A stretch of DNA of 64,000 nt from Aestuariivita sp049276915 (GTDB lineage: Bacteria; Pseudomonadota; Alphaproteobacteria; Rhodobacterales; Rhodobacteraceae): the NCBI RefSeq assembly GCF_049276915.1, contig NZ_JBASXK010000158.1, positions 38,621 to 102,620 of the forward strand, read 5' to 3'. Within the stretch, counting starts at the first letter, position 1. Each line of letters begins with the position of its first letter. The notes beneath the pieces are model-generated. The model made no database searches, was not told where the DNA came from, and was given only the letters and a program-made list of their open reading frames with translations. Both the position numbers and the translations under genes were made by a program. This document shows, piece by piece, positions 54,230 to 62,953 of the stretch.

Positions 54230-54871
54230 TCAGAACTCGGGCATGGCGCGGAACTTCAGCCCTTTGCCGGATTCGGGGTGATTGATGCGCAATTCTTCCG
54301 AGTGAAGCATCAGGCGGGGATAGTCAGCCGCTGCCCCTTCAGCATAGAGCGGATCTCCAAGGATTGGATGGCCCAGAGCCAGCATATGGACGCGAAGCTG
54401 GTGACTGCGCCCGGTGCGCGGAGAAAGGCGCACCCGGGTCTCGTGGGCATCATCTTTGACAACCCGCCAGTCGGTGACCGAGGGGCGACCGTTCTCGGGG
54501 TCCACCATCTGACGGGGACGGTTGGGCCAATCCACCCCCAGGGGCAGATCGACCCGGCCGGTTTTCGGCTGAAGGCGGCCCCAGACACGGGCGATGTAGC
54601 TTTTCCTGGCTTTGCGCAGCTCGAACGCTTTGGAGAGGGTGCGCTGCGCATATGGGGTCAGTCCAAAGACCATCACGCCCGAGGTGTCGCGATCCAGGCG
54701 ATGCACAAGCAACGTATCCGGGAAAGCCGCTTGCAGCCGGCTGAGCAGGCAATCCCTCAGATCGTCGCCCTTGCCCGGGACCGAGAGCAGTCCGGACGGT
54801 TTGTTCACCGCGATGATATGGGCATCTTCATAGAGGATATCCAACGGGGTTTGCGGCGGCTCATATGTCAT
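54230..54871 (-). CDS. RluA-family RNA pseudouridine synthase
   Basis: A 213-residue pseudouridine synthase. It has NKPSGLLSVPGKG, the catalytic Asp60 in HRLDRDTSGVM and the RTGRSHQLRVHM block. The short length and lack of an S4 domain match RluA itself (23S U746 and tRNA U32). Its start overlaps the end of rarD by 11 bases; its stop abuts the convergent GT11 gene. Confidence 0.92.
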   Translation of the reverse strand: MTYEPPQTPLDILYEDAHIIAVNKPSGLLSVPGKGDDLRDCLLSRLQAAFPDTLLVHRLDRDTSGVMVFGLTPYAQRTLSKAFELRKARKSYIARVWGRLQPKTGRVDLPLGVDWPNRPRQMVDPENGRPSVTDWRVVKDDAHETRVRLSPRTGRSHQLRVHMLALGHPILGDPLYAEGAAADYPRLMLHSEELRINHPESGKGLKFRAMPEF

Positions 54872-55766
54872 GGCGCATCTGACGGATCATGGATGTGGTA
54901 TAGATGACCAGCGCCAGCCAGATCATCGGGAACGCGATCAGCCGGGCTCCTGCGAACTCTTCCCCGAACACGAAAAGCGCCACGAGGAAGATCATCGTGG
55001 GGGTGATGTATTGCAGGATGCCGATGGTCGACAGGCGCAGACGCTTGGCCCCGTTGGCATAAAGCATCAGTGGCACGGCTGTCGCGAAACCGCTTCCGAT
55101 CAGGAGCCAGGTATCCTTGGAATTGCTGAGGAAATGGCTCTGGCCTGTCATCACGAAGTACCCGATCAGACCCAGCGCCACGGGAGACAGGATCATCACT
55201 TCAAGCATGAACCCCTGGTTGGGTCCGATGGGCAGGCGCTTCTTGAAGAAGGCATAAAAACCCCAGCTGAATGTCAGACACAGCGCGGCCCAGGGCAATG
55301 TACCGGCCTCCCATGTCAGCAAGCACACCGCGCAGGCCGCAAGTGCAATGGCGGCAAGCTGGGCGCGGCTGAGGCGTTCGCCAAGCAGGACCGCTCCGAG
55401 GAAGACCGAGAACAACGGGTTGATGTAATAGCCAAGCGCTGCCTCGACCGCATTGCCGCTGGTGATCGCCCAGACATAGACGCCCCAGTTGATCGACACG
55501 AGTGTCGCGGTCAGGCAGGCCATACCCAGCATGGAGGGGGTAGAGAGTGCCGTGCGCAGCTCTTTTGTTCGCCCAAGTGCCATAAGCACGAAGCCGGCGA
55601 TGGGGATGGACCAGATCACACGATGGGCCACAATCTCGACCGGGGAGATATGATCCATCAGCTTGAGATAGAGCGGCAGGAACCCCCAGAGCACATAAAC
55701 GAAGATCGCAAAGCCAAAGCCTTGTGCTGTGTCGCGATCCTGAAGGGGGGGTGTGGTGACGCTCAT
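54861..55766 (-). CDS. rarD: EamA-family transporter RarD
   Basis: A 301-residue inner-membrane protein with about ten hydrophobic segments in two EamA repeats. The pattern FVYVLWGFLPLYLKLM at the start and NWGVYVWAI and LGYYINPLFSVFLGAV are typical of RarD. The transported molecule is unknown. It is translated with the following RluA-like gene. Confidence 0.92.
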   Translation of the reverse strand: MSVTTPPLQDRDTAQGFGFAIFVYVLWGFLPLYLKLMDHISPVEIVAHRVIWSIPIAGFVLMALGRTKELRTALSTPSMLGMACLTATLVSINWGVYVWAITSGNAVEAALGYYINPLFSVFLGAVLLGERLSRAQLAAIALAACAVCLLTWEAGTLPWAALCLTFSWGFYAFFKKRLPIGPNQGFMLEVMILSPVALGLIGYFVMTGQSHFLSNSKDTWLLIGSGFATAVPLMLYANGAKRLRLSTIGILQYITPTMIFLVALFVFGEEFAGARLIAFPMIWLALVIYTTSMIRQMRHDI

Positions 55767-56003
55767 GTCGGGCCTTTCGCAGCCTCTGGTACCCTGCTGG
55801 TTGCCGATTGGAAAGTGCCGCTAGCAAGGGCCTGCATCAAGAGACCACGTCACAGGATAGGTTTCCGCCGAACCGAGGTTCTCAAAAAGATCGAAGCCCG
55901 AAACGAAACACCCGTTTTGCGCCGGCGGCGCATCCCTGCGCACGCCCGGCTCAACCGTCAGAACCTGCCCGCTCCTCAGGGCGCGATTGCTGGCGCGCCC
56001 TGT
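55767..56003. other. Gene-free gap between the betaine operon and rarD
   Basis: About 237 bases. A hairpin CAGGGCGCG/CGCGCCCTG (55977-55985/55994-56002) lies just after the stop of the FAD/GcvT gene but has no T run on the minus strand, so it is a weak or Rho-assisted end at best. The remainder should hold the rarD promoter; nothing else stands out. Confidence 0.5.
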
Positions 56004-58445
56004 TCAGGCGCGCACGCGTTCGGATTTGGGATCATACATGGGCCGCAGTGATGCCTCGGCGACGACACGTGTGCCGGCCACGTCGATCTCATAGCGCGAT
56101 GCAAGAACCTGATCTGATGTTTCGTCGGCGCATGGCACATATCCCATGCCGATGGCCCCCCCAAGATGGTGACCATAGGCACCAGAACTCAGGTAACCGA
56201 CAATCTGTCCGTCCCGCAGAATTGGCTCGTTGTGATAGAGCAGAGGTTCGGGATCGGTCAGGCGGAACTGGACAAGGCGGGTCTTGAGACCCTCGTCGCG
56301 CTTGCGCTCGACCGCATCCCGGCCAATGAAATCGGTTTTGTCCTTGGCGACGGCAAAGCCAAGACCGGCTTCCAGCACGTGATCTTCGCAGGTGATGTCA
56401 TGGCCAAAATGTCTGAAGGCTTTTTCGATGCGCGCGCAATCCATCATATGCATGCCACAGAGTTTGAGACCCATGTCGCGCCCGGCGTCCCAGATCGTTT
56501 CGAACCCGTGGCCTGCCATGTCAGCGCTGATGTAGATCTCCCAACCCAGCTCACCAACATATGAAACCCGGTGGACACGGGCGAGGCCCATGCCCAACTC
56601 GATCTCCTGTGCAGTTCCGAATGGGTTGACGGCGTTGGAGAAATCATTGGGCGAAATCTTCTGCATGAGAGTGCGGGCATTGGGACCCATTACCGCCAGC
56701 ACCGCTTCGCCTGCGGTGACATCCGTGATGACGACATGTGCATCGCCCAGGTGGCGGCGCATCCAGGTTTCATCCGCCAGCCGCGTCGCTGCCGGGGTGA
56801 CAACCAGATAGGCCGTTTCGGACAGCCGGGTGACAGTCACGTCTGCTTCTATCCCTGCCCCGGCATTCAGGAACTGCGTATAGACGATCTTGCCTGTGGG
56901 CACCGACATGTTCGCTCCGCACAGTCGGTTGAGGAAGCTTTCGGCATCCGGCCCCTCGACGCGAAGTTTACCGAAGGAAGACATGTCATACATGCCAACG
57001 TTTTCGCGCACGGATCTGAGTTCATCGGCGACGTTGCCGAAGAAATTCTGGCGCTTCCAGCTGTATTCATATTCGGCTGTCTGACCGTCGCGCGCGTACC
57101 AGTTGGCGCGCTCCCAGCCTGCCAGTTCGCCCATGACGGCTCCGTGCTGGCAAAGATGATGGTGGAAGGGCGTGCGACGCACACCGCGCGCCGTCGCCTT
57201 CTGGCGATAGGGATAATGGTCGGCATAAAGCAGGCCCAGCGTTTCCGTCGAGCGGTCCATCAGATAGTGCTTGTTGGACTGGAACGGCTGCATCCGCGCG
57301 ATGTCCACATCGCCCAGATCAAAAGGCTTGGCACCATCCTGCATCCATTGCGCCAACGCCATGCCCGCGCCGCCTGCCGATTGAATGCCGACCGAGTTGA
57401 ACCCGGCGGCGACCCAGACATTGTCCATCTCGGGGGCAATCCCGAGGTGGTAGGCATCATCCGGCGTAAAGCTCTCGGGGCCATTGAAGAAGGTATGAAT
57501 GCCCGCCTCGGCCAGCATGGGCATGCGATTGACCGCATGTTCCAGGATCGGCTCGAAGTGATCAAAATCCTCAGGCAGTTGATCAAACTCGAAGCTGTCG
57601 GGAATCGGACCCCAGGGTTTGGACAGCGGTTCGAATGCGCCAAGCAACATCTTGCCAGCGTCTTCCTTGTAATAGGCGCATTCATCCGGCACGCGCAGCA
57701 CTGGCATTTGTGTCAGACCTGCGATGGGTTCAGAGACAATGTAGAAATGCTCGCAGGCCTGCAGGGGGATGCTTGTGCCAAGCATCTTGCCCACGTCACG
57801 GCCCCACATGCCGGCACAGTTTACCACGTGCTCGCAGGCGATATGGCCGGTGTTGCCCGCTTCGTCGGCCCAGTCGATGCCGGTGATCCGCCGCCCTTGC
57901 CGGGTTGCACCGGTGGCCTTGACGCGCTCTTGCACGATGGCACCGCCCTGACGGGCCCCCTTGGCCAGCGCAAGCGCGATATTGGCAGGATCGCCCTGCC
58001 CGTCCTTGGGCAGATAGACACCGCCGGTCACGCCGTCGATGTTGAGATGCTCGTATCGGGCCTTGATCTCGGCCGGGCTGATCTCTTCGATCTCGACTCC
58101 GAAGGCACGCGCCATTGCGGCCGAGCGGTGCAGTTCTTCGAGGCGCTCGTCGGTGAGAGCCGCAGTGATCGAACCCACCCGTTTGAAGCCCGTCGCCGTG
58201 CCTGTTTCGGCTTCGAGATTGCCATAGAGTTCCTGGCTGTATTTGGCGAGCCGGGTCATGTTGGCCGTCGCACGCAGCTGCGCAATCAGGCCAGCGGCAT
58301 GCCAGGTGGTGCCGGAGGTGAGTTGTTTGCGCTCGAGCAGGACAACATCGGTCCAGCCGAGTTTGCTCAGGTGATAAGCCACCGAGCAACCGATGATTCC
58401 GCCGCCAATGATGACGACGCGGGCAGAGGAGGGAAGATCAGTCAT
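56004..58445 (-). CDS. FAD-dependent dehydrogenase with GcvT domain (dimethylglycine/sarcosine dehydrogenase type), copy 1
   Basis: An 813-residue two-domain enzyme. The N-terminal DAO oxidase domain has the dinucleotide motif VVIIGGGIIGCSVAYHLSKL and TSGTTWHAAGL, whose His49 is the covalent FAD site of dimethylglycine and sarcosine dehydrogenases. The C-terminal GcvT-like folate domain (about 430-810) has YVGELGWEIYI and LGFAVAKDKTDFIGRDA. It oxidatively demethylates an N-methylglycine and loads the one-carbon unit on tetrahydrofolate. It is last in the operon, after the betaine methyltransferase. Confidence 0.87.
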   Translation of the reverse strand: MTDLPSSARVVIIGGGIIGCSVAYHLSKLGWTDVVLLERKQLTSGTTWHAAGLIAQLRATANMTRLAKYSQELYGNLEAETGTATGFKRVGSITAALTDERLEELHRSAAMARAFGVEIEEISPAEIKARYEHLNIDGVTGGVYLPKDGQGDPANIALALAKGARQGGAIVQERVKATGATRQGRRITGIDWADEAGNTGHIACEHVVNCAGMWGRDVGKMLGTSIPLQACEHFYIVSEPIAGLTQMPVLRVPDECAYYKEDAGKMLLGAFEPLSKPWGPIPDSFEFDQLPEDFDHFEPILEHAVNRMPMLAEAGIHTFFNGPESFTPDDAYHLGIAPEMDNVWVAAGFNSVGIQSAGGAGMALAQWMQDGAKPFDLGDVDIARMQPFQSNKHYLMDRSTETLGLLYADHYPYRQKATARGVRRTPFHHHLCQHGAVMGELAGWERANWYARDGQTAEYEYSWKRQNFFGNVADELRSVRENVGMYDMSSFGKLRVEGPDAESFLNRLCGANMSVPTGKIVYTQFLNAGAGIEADVTVTRLSETAYLVVTPAATRLADETWMRRHLGDAHVVITDVTAGEAVLAVMGPNARTLMQKISPNDFSNAVNPFGTAQEIELGMGLARVHRVSYVGELGWEIYISADMAGHGFETIWDAGRDMGLKLCGMHMMDCARIEKAFRHFGHDITCEDHVLEAGLGFAVAKDKTDFIGRDAVERKRDEGLKTRLVQFRLTDPEPLLYHNEPILRDGQIVGYLSSGAYGHHLGGAIGMGYVPCADETSDQVLASRYEIDVAGTRVVAEASLRPMYDPKSERVRA

Positions 58446-58498
58446 GGGTCGTCCTTTTGGTTTGGGCGCGGTCTGATCGGACGCTGACGCGTCCGATC

Positions 58499-58556
58499 CG
58501 TTGGGGGCGCTGCCCCCAAACCCCCGCCGGATTTTCAGCAAGAAGAAGGGATCATG
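58499..58556 (-). repeat. REP-like element copy D
   Basis: Read on the minus strand, directly after the methyltransferase stop: CTTCTTGCTGAAAATCCGGC, a G run, then GGGGGC AGC GCCCCC (58503-58517). It has the same order of parts as the copies at 11001 and 23525 (CTTCTT...TG.T.AAAA, C/G run, G-rich hairpin) but a different hairpin loop. Confidence 0.55.
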
Positions 58557-59468
58557 TCAGACAAGAGTGTGGCCTTGTGCCTTGAGACGATGGGCGAGTT
58601 CCAGAATGTGGTCGGGGCCGACTTCGCAGCAGCCGCCAACGATCGTGGCACCCTGGTCAACCCAGCCCATGGCCATATCGGCATAGATTTCGGGCGTCAG
58701 GTCCACACGATGTTGAAGCGCGTCAACGGTCGGGGCCTCGGTAAGAAAGCCTTCGGAGATATGAGTGAAACCGTTGGCATAGGCCCCGAACGGCAAGCCG
58801 GCATTTGCCAGGATATCAAGGCCTGCCTGAACGACTTCGGGGCGCGAACAATTGATGAGCACCGCCGCAGGTCGCGCCGTTTCGGGCAGCGCCAGGATGA
58901 GGTCGACGATGGTCTGGACAGGCTCGCCCGAGCGCAGCTTGGTGCCGTCAAAATCATCGACGGATACCGCAAGCCAGACCGGCTTGTCGGTGACCTCCTT
59001 GACAGCGGCAAGCGCCGTTTGCGCATGGTTGAGCGATGAGGCGGTTTCGATCAGCCACAGGTCGACACCGGCATCGAGCCGTTTGATCGTGGGATGATAC
59101 ATGGCCCCAGATTGTGCCGTGCTGACCACGATATCGGGGCGGTATGACGCGCCGATCGGCCCCAGAGACCCGGCGATACGCCCCGAGCCATGAGCATCGC
59201 GCGCCGTGGTAACCGCGCCAAGAGCCGTATCCAGCAGTTGGGGAATCATATCGACGAGATTCACGCGGTCCAGCCGGTCTGCCATGACCGCATAGGTGTT
59301 GGTCGTCGCCACCGTTGCGCCGACCTTGAAATAATCCGCATGCACCGCGCCGACCAGTTCGGGATGGTCGATCATCACCTGGGTGGACCACAGCGGCGTG
59401 CGGCGATCCTGAGTGCGTTTGACCAGTTCTTGTCCGATGGAGCCGTCAAGAAGAGTGATATCAGTCAT
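58557..59468 (-). CDS. Betaine--homocysteine S-methyltransferase / homocysteine methyltransferase family
   Basis: A 303-residue zinc methyltransferase of the BHMT/MmuM family. Zinc cysteines are visible in LINCSRPEVV and VGGCCEVGPDHI. It begins MTDITLLDGSIGQELVKR. Placed between two FAD/GcvT demethylases, glycine betaine is the likely methyl donor: products are methionine and dimethylglycine, the latter passed to its neighbours. S-methylmethionine is the chief alternative donor. The ATG at 59468 has AAGG upstream. Confidence 0.87.
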   Translation of the reverse strand: MTDITLLDGSIGQELVKRTQDRRTPLWSTQVMIDHPELVGAVHADYFKVGATVATTNTYAVMADRLDRVNLVDMIPQLLDTALGAVTTARDAHGSGRIAGSLGPIGASYRPDIVVSTAQSGAMYHPTIKRLDAGVDLWLIETASSLNHAQTALAAVKEVTDKPVWLAVSVDDFDGTKLRSGEPVQTIVDLILALPETARPAAVLINCSRPEVVQAGLDILANAGLPFGAYANGFTHISEGFLTEAPTVDALQHRVDLTPEIYADMAMGWVDQGATIVGGCCEVGPDHILELAHRLKAQGHTLV

Positions 59469-59478
59469 TGCTGCGCCT

Positions 59479-59598
59479 TTATTGCAGAAGGATGCGATGA
59501 GGTTGGGCCGCGCGATCTGCATCGCGCGGAGTTGTAGATGCCGTGGCAAACATCGCCGTCAGAGCAGCCGAAGACATCAGGCCGATCCGGAGGCTCAT
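59479..59598 (-). CDS. Possible 39-residue small protein, coupled to demethylase copy 2
   Basis: An ATG at 59598 overlaps the stop of the large upstream gene (ATGA) and reads MSLRIGLMSSAALTAMFATA onward to a TAA ten bases before the methyltransferase start. The N-terminal 20 residues are hydrophobic like a signal or membrane segment. It fills the intergenic gap exactly and could carry ribosomes to the next gene. No homologue is known to me. Confidence 0.35.
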   Translation of the reverse strand: MSLRIGLMSSAALTAMFATASTTPRDADRAAQPHRILLQ

Positions 59599-62045
59599 GC
59601 GCGCAGACGTTCGTTTTCGGGATCCCAGAGCGGTTGATCCGGTTGCACGATCGCGCGACAGCGCTGGCCGAAAATCTCGACCTCGAGCTCGGTTCCCGGC
59701 ACCGCAAGGTCCGGACGCAGCATGCCAAGCGCGATGGAGGATCCCACGCGATACCCCCAGGCCCCCGAGGTGGTCTCGCCCACGACATCGCCCTTGTACC
59801 AAAGGGTGGACATATAGGGTGCGTCGGCCTCGCCTGCGTCGACGGTGAGGGTGACGAACCGCTTTTTCACACCTTGCTGTTTTTCGTTCAAAAGCGCCGA
59901 CTTTCCTGGAAAATCCTGTGGTTTGTCGAGTTTGACAAACCGGTCGAGCCCGCCTTCGAGCAGGGTGTAATCGGTGGACAGATCGCCTTTCCAGGCGCGA
60001 TATCCCTTTTCGATGCGCAGGGAATTCAGCGCCCACATGCCGAAGGGTTTCGCGCCTGCTGCAAGCACCGCGTCGTAGATCGCGGGGATGCTGTGGTTCT
60101 CGGCGTGGATTTCCCAGCCGAGTTCCCCGGCAAAGGACACGCGCAGCAGGGCGGCCCATTCGCCCGCCACATCGGTCTCCTGGAAACTGAGCCAGGGCAG
60201 CGTGAGATCGGCATTGGTCAGTCCCGAAAGCAGGTCGCGCGATTTCGGGCCGGTGACGATGAGCGTGGACATGCGCGTGGTCCAGTCCTCGACGGTCAGG
60301 CTGCCGTCTGCGGGCAGATTGTTCAGGATCACGTCGCGGTCATGCCATTGCGCGGTGGCCGCTGTGACGAGGATGAAATGATCCTCGGCCTCACGCGTCA
60401 CCGACATTTCCGTCAGGATGCGGCCCCGGCTGTCGGCAAAATAGACAAGACCGACGCGCCCGATCTTGGGAAGCGCACCGGTGATCTGGCCGCGCAGCCA
60501 TTCATCCGCCCCCGCCCCGAAGACCTTGAAACGGGAAAACCCGGGCAGATCGAGAACGCCGACGCCGTCGCGCACGGCTTCGCATTCCTCGCGGATGCGC
60601 GGCTCCCAAGGGCCTGCGCGGTTCCATGTGTGGGTGGCTTCCAGCGATGTATCATCGCCCGGCTGGGCGAACCAATTGGCCCTCTCCCAGCCGTTATAGG
60701 CCCCGGTCTGACCGCCCAAATCCTTGATTTTACTGTGGTTTGGAGAAAGTTTCTTGTCGCGCGCCGCAGGCCATTCATGCCAGGGGAAGTGCATGGCGTA
60801 TTCGTGGCCGTAGACTTCGATGGCTTTCTGATCGCAGTAATCCTGATCGGTGTAATCGGTATAGCGGCGCGGATCCACAGACCACATGTCCCATTCGGTC
60901 TGCCCTTCGGTGACCCATTCGGCCAGCACCTTGCCTGCCCCGCCGCCCTGGGTGATGCCAAAGGTAAACACGCAGGCCTCATAGGCATTGGGCACGCCGG
61001 GCATGGGACCGATCAGTGGCAATCCATCGGGCGCATAGGGGATGGGACCGTTGATGACCCGGCCGACGCCTGCGGTACCAAGGATCGGGACGCGCGCCAT
61101 GGCGTCTTCGATATACCATTCGAGACGTTCCAGATCATCGGGATAAAGCTGAAAGCTGAAATCTTCGGGCATCGGATCATCCGGCGTCATCCAGTGGCCC
61201 TTGCAGTTGCGCTCATAGGGTCCGAGGTTGAGGCCGTGCTTGTCCTGGCGCAGGTAATAGCTGCTGTCGACGTCGCGCAGGAGGGGAACCTTGCGGCCGT
61301 TCTCTTTGGTCCAGGCAGCCAGTTCGGGGATCTCTTCGGTGAGGAAATACTGGTGGCTCATCGTGGCCATCGGCACCGTGCGCCCGCCATAGGGCTTGAA
61401 CCACTCGCCCACGCGCTGCGCATAGTAACCTGCTGCATTTACTACCTTTTCGCAGCGTACGTCGCCTTTGGGAGTATGCACGATCCATTCGCCATTCTCG
61501 CGGCTGACGCCGGTTGCGGGGCAGAAACGTTCGATGCGTGCGCCCATGTCGCGGGCACCTTTGGCAAGGGCCTGTGTCAGCTGGGCGGGGTCGATGTCGC
61601 CGTCGTCGGGATCCCAGAGTGCGCCGGCAAGATCATGGGTTTCGATGAAGGGATAGCGCTCCTTGATGTCGCTGATTTCCATCATTTCCAGATCAAGACC
61701 CTGATAGCGCCCCATGGAGCGGGCGCGTTCGAACTCCATCATCCGCTCCTTGGAATGACCCAGCCGGATAGAGCCGGTGACGTGATAATTCATAGGATAA
61801 TCAACCTCTTGGGCGAGACCGGCATAGAGGCCCAGAGAATAGCGCTGCATGTTCATCACGGCCCATGAGGTCGAGAAACTGGGGCAGTTTCCGGCCGCGT
61901 GCCAGGTCGAACCCGCGGTGAGTTCGTTTTTCTCGAGCAGGACGCAATCGGTCCACCCGGCCTTGGCCAGATGATAGAGGCTGGAGGTACCTACGACTCC
62001 GCCGCCGATGATCACGACGCGGGCTGTTGTTGGAAATTCGCTCAT
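59595..62045 (-). CDS. FAD-dependent dehydrogenase with GcvT domain (dimethylglycine/sarcosine dehydrogenase type), copy 2
   Basis: An 816-residue paralogue of the copy at 56004, with the same order of domains: VVIIGGGVVGTSSLYHLAKA, TAGSTWHAAGN with the flavin-linking His49, then the GcvT domain with FAGELGWEIHAE and GLDRFVKLDKPQDFPGKSAL. Sequence drift around the active site (CPSFSTSWAVMNM after the His) differs from copy 1, so the two probably take different methylated amines, for example dimethylglycine and sarcosine. Which is which cannot be told here. Confidence 0.87.
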   Translation of the reverse strand: MSEFPTTARVVIIGGGVVGTSSLYHLAKAGWTDCVLLEKNELTAGSTWHAAGNCPSFSTSWAVMNMQRYSLGLYAGLAQEVDYPMNYHVTGSIRLGHSKERMMEFERARSMGRYQGLDLEMMEISDIKERYPFIETHDLAGALWDPDDGDIDPAQLTQALAKGARDMGARIERFCPATGVSRENGEWIVHTPKGDVRCEKVVNAAGYYAQRVGEWFKPYGGRTVPMATMSHQYFLTEEIPELAAWTKENGRKVPLLRDVDSSYYLRQDKHGLNLGPYERNCKGHWMTPDDPMPEDFSFQLYPDDLERLEWYIEDAMARVPILGTAGVGRVINGPIPYAPDGLPLIGPMPGVPNAYEACVFTFGITQGGGAGKVLAEWVTEGQTEWDMWSVDPRRYTDYTDQDYCDQKAIEVYGHEYAMHFPWHEWPAARDKKLSPNHSKIKDLGGQTGAYNGWERANWFAQPGDDTSLEATHTWNRAGPWEPRIREECEAVRDGVGVLDLPGFSRFKVFGAGADEWLRGQITGALPKIGRVGLVYFADSRGRILTEMSVTREAEDHFILVTAATAQWHDRDVILNNLPADGSLTVEDWTTRMSTLIVTGPKSRDLLSGLTNADLTLPWLSFQETDVAGEWAALLRVSFAGELGWEIHAENHSIPAIYDAVLAAGAKPFGMWALNSLRIEKGYRAWKGDLSTDYTLLEGGLDRFVKLDKPQDFPGKSALLNEKQQGVKKRFVTLTVDAGEADAPYMSTLWYKGDVVGETTSGAWGYRVGSSIALGMLRPDLAVPGTELEVEIFGQRCRAIVQPDQPLWDPENERLRA

Positions 62046-62133
62046 GTGTGCAGTCTCTCTGTTGGATCGGAGTTTTGTTCGTTTTGTACCGCTTTCGGGG
62101 GGCGGGGTGACCGTTTTGTAACCCCCCGGCGGC

Positions 62134-62208
62134 TCAGTTCCGGTGCAGTTGGGGCCATTTGCGATGGTGTGATCGTCGCTCTTGACGGGGATCGGAGCCG
62201 GTGTTCAT
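62134..62208 (-). CDS. Possible 24-residue basic peptide
   Basis: ATG at 62208, TGA at 62134, with AAGGA seven bases before the start and directly after the regulator's stop. The peptide, MNTGSDPRQERRSHHRKWPQ and four more residues, is strongly basic with His and Trp. It could be a leader or regulatory peptide of the demethylase operon. Only the site and placement support it. Confidence 0.35.
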   Translation of the reverse strand: MNTGSDPRQERRSHHRKWPQLHRN

Positions 62209-62219
62209 CGTGTCGTCCT

Positions 62220-62792
62220 TCAATAGACCGGCGGGGCGATCACCCAGATCACCACGGCAGGTTGCGCATAGGGATTGGCATAACAGAACGGCTCTCCCCG
62301 GATGCGGAAACTGTCCCCTTCGCCCACGGTGAAGCCCTGCCCGCCAATGGTCAGGTCAAGCTGGCCGGAGACGACATAGCCCACCTCCTGAGTCGGGCGG
62401 CTGACGGGGCGGGTGATGGCGCAACCGGGTTTGAAGGTGGAATGCACCATCTCGAAATCATCGGTCAGATCCGGGGAGAGAAGTTCCTCGACCAGACCGG
62501 CCTGGGACGTGCCGATGGGGCGGCGGGCGCGGGCGCGCACGATGTATCCGGCTTCGCCCGCGGGTGCGGGTGCATGGCTGAAGAACATCGACACCGGCAC
62601 GTCGAGCGCCACGGCAATCTCCCGCAGATCGCTGACCGACAGATCGGAAAGATCACGCTCAACCTGGCTGAGCCACCCGACAGAGCGGCCAAGGGTTTCG
62701 GAGAGCTCGCTCAGCGTCAGCCCACGCGCCTTGCGGAGCGCGCGCAGATCAGCCCCAAGGGAGCCTGTCAGGACTGGTTGCTGATTTGTCAT
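62220..62792 (-). CDS. XRE-family regulator with C-terminal cupin
   Basis: A 190-residue regulator. The N-terminal helix-turn-helix is ADLRALRKARGLTLSELSET followed by LGRSVGWLSQVERD. The C-terminal cupin (about 115-185) has EVGYVVSGQLDLTIGGQGFTVGEGDSF. Such XRE-cupins control amine and amino-acid catabolism genes. It heads the demethylase operon and is divergent from the DM9 protein. The ATG at 62792 gives MTNQQPVLTGSL; the frame is open to 62906, but that stretch carries an operator-like palindrome. Confidence 0.9.
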   Translation of the reverse strand: MTNQQPVLTGSLGADLRALRKARGLTLSELSETLGRSVGWLSQVERDLSDLSVSDLREIAVALDVPVSMFFSHAPAPAGEAGYIVRARARRPIGTSQAGLVEELLSPDLTDDFEMVHSTFKPGCAITRPVSRPTQEVGYVVSGQLDLTIGGQGFTVGEGDSFRIRGEPFCYANPYAQPAVVIWVIAPPVY

Positions 62793-62808
62793 GCGCCGAG
62801 AATCTTTC

Positions 62809-62822
62809 GTGAAATTTTTCAC
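62809..62822. promoter_or_regulatory. Candidate operator for the XRE-cupin regulator
   Basis: GTGAAA, two bases, TTTCAC: perfect 6-base arms located 17 bases upstream of the regulator start, in the divergent region shared with the DM9 protein gene. Length suits an XRE dimer and autoregulation. Confidence 0.5.
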
Positions 62823-62953
62823 CGTTTTTTCATTTGCGAGAGTCTGAGCGGCAAAATCAAGGAAAAAGGTATGGAATACCCGAATGATCGGTTGACGCAG
62901 GGTCATGCTAGGGTCAGGCCATTGCTTTTGTCACCTGGCTTGAAGGAGAACAC

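Noticed and set aside
56571..58487. A 638-codon open frame on the plus strand
   Set aside because: It is antisense to the other FAD/GcvT gene and lacks motifs or a good start signal.
58557..59468. Methylmethionine (MmuM) rather than betaine methyltransferase
   Set aside because: The motifs fit both, but neighbours that oxidise N-methylglycines make betaine the better donor. It is kept as an alternative in the entry.
59538..61868. A 776-codon open frame on the plus strand
   Set aside because: It lies opposite a full-length FAD/GcvT gene with clear motifs, has no recognisable domain, and is a by-product of GC-rich codon use.
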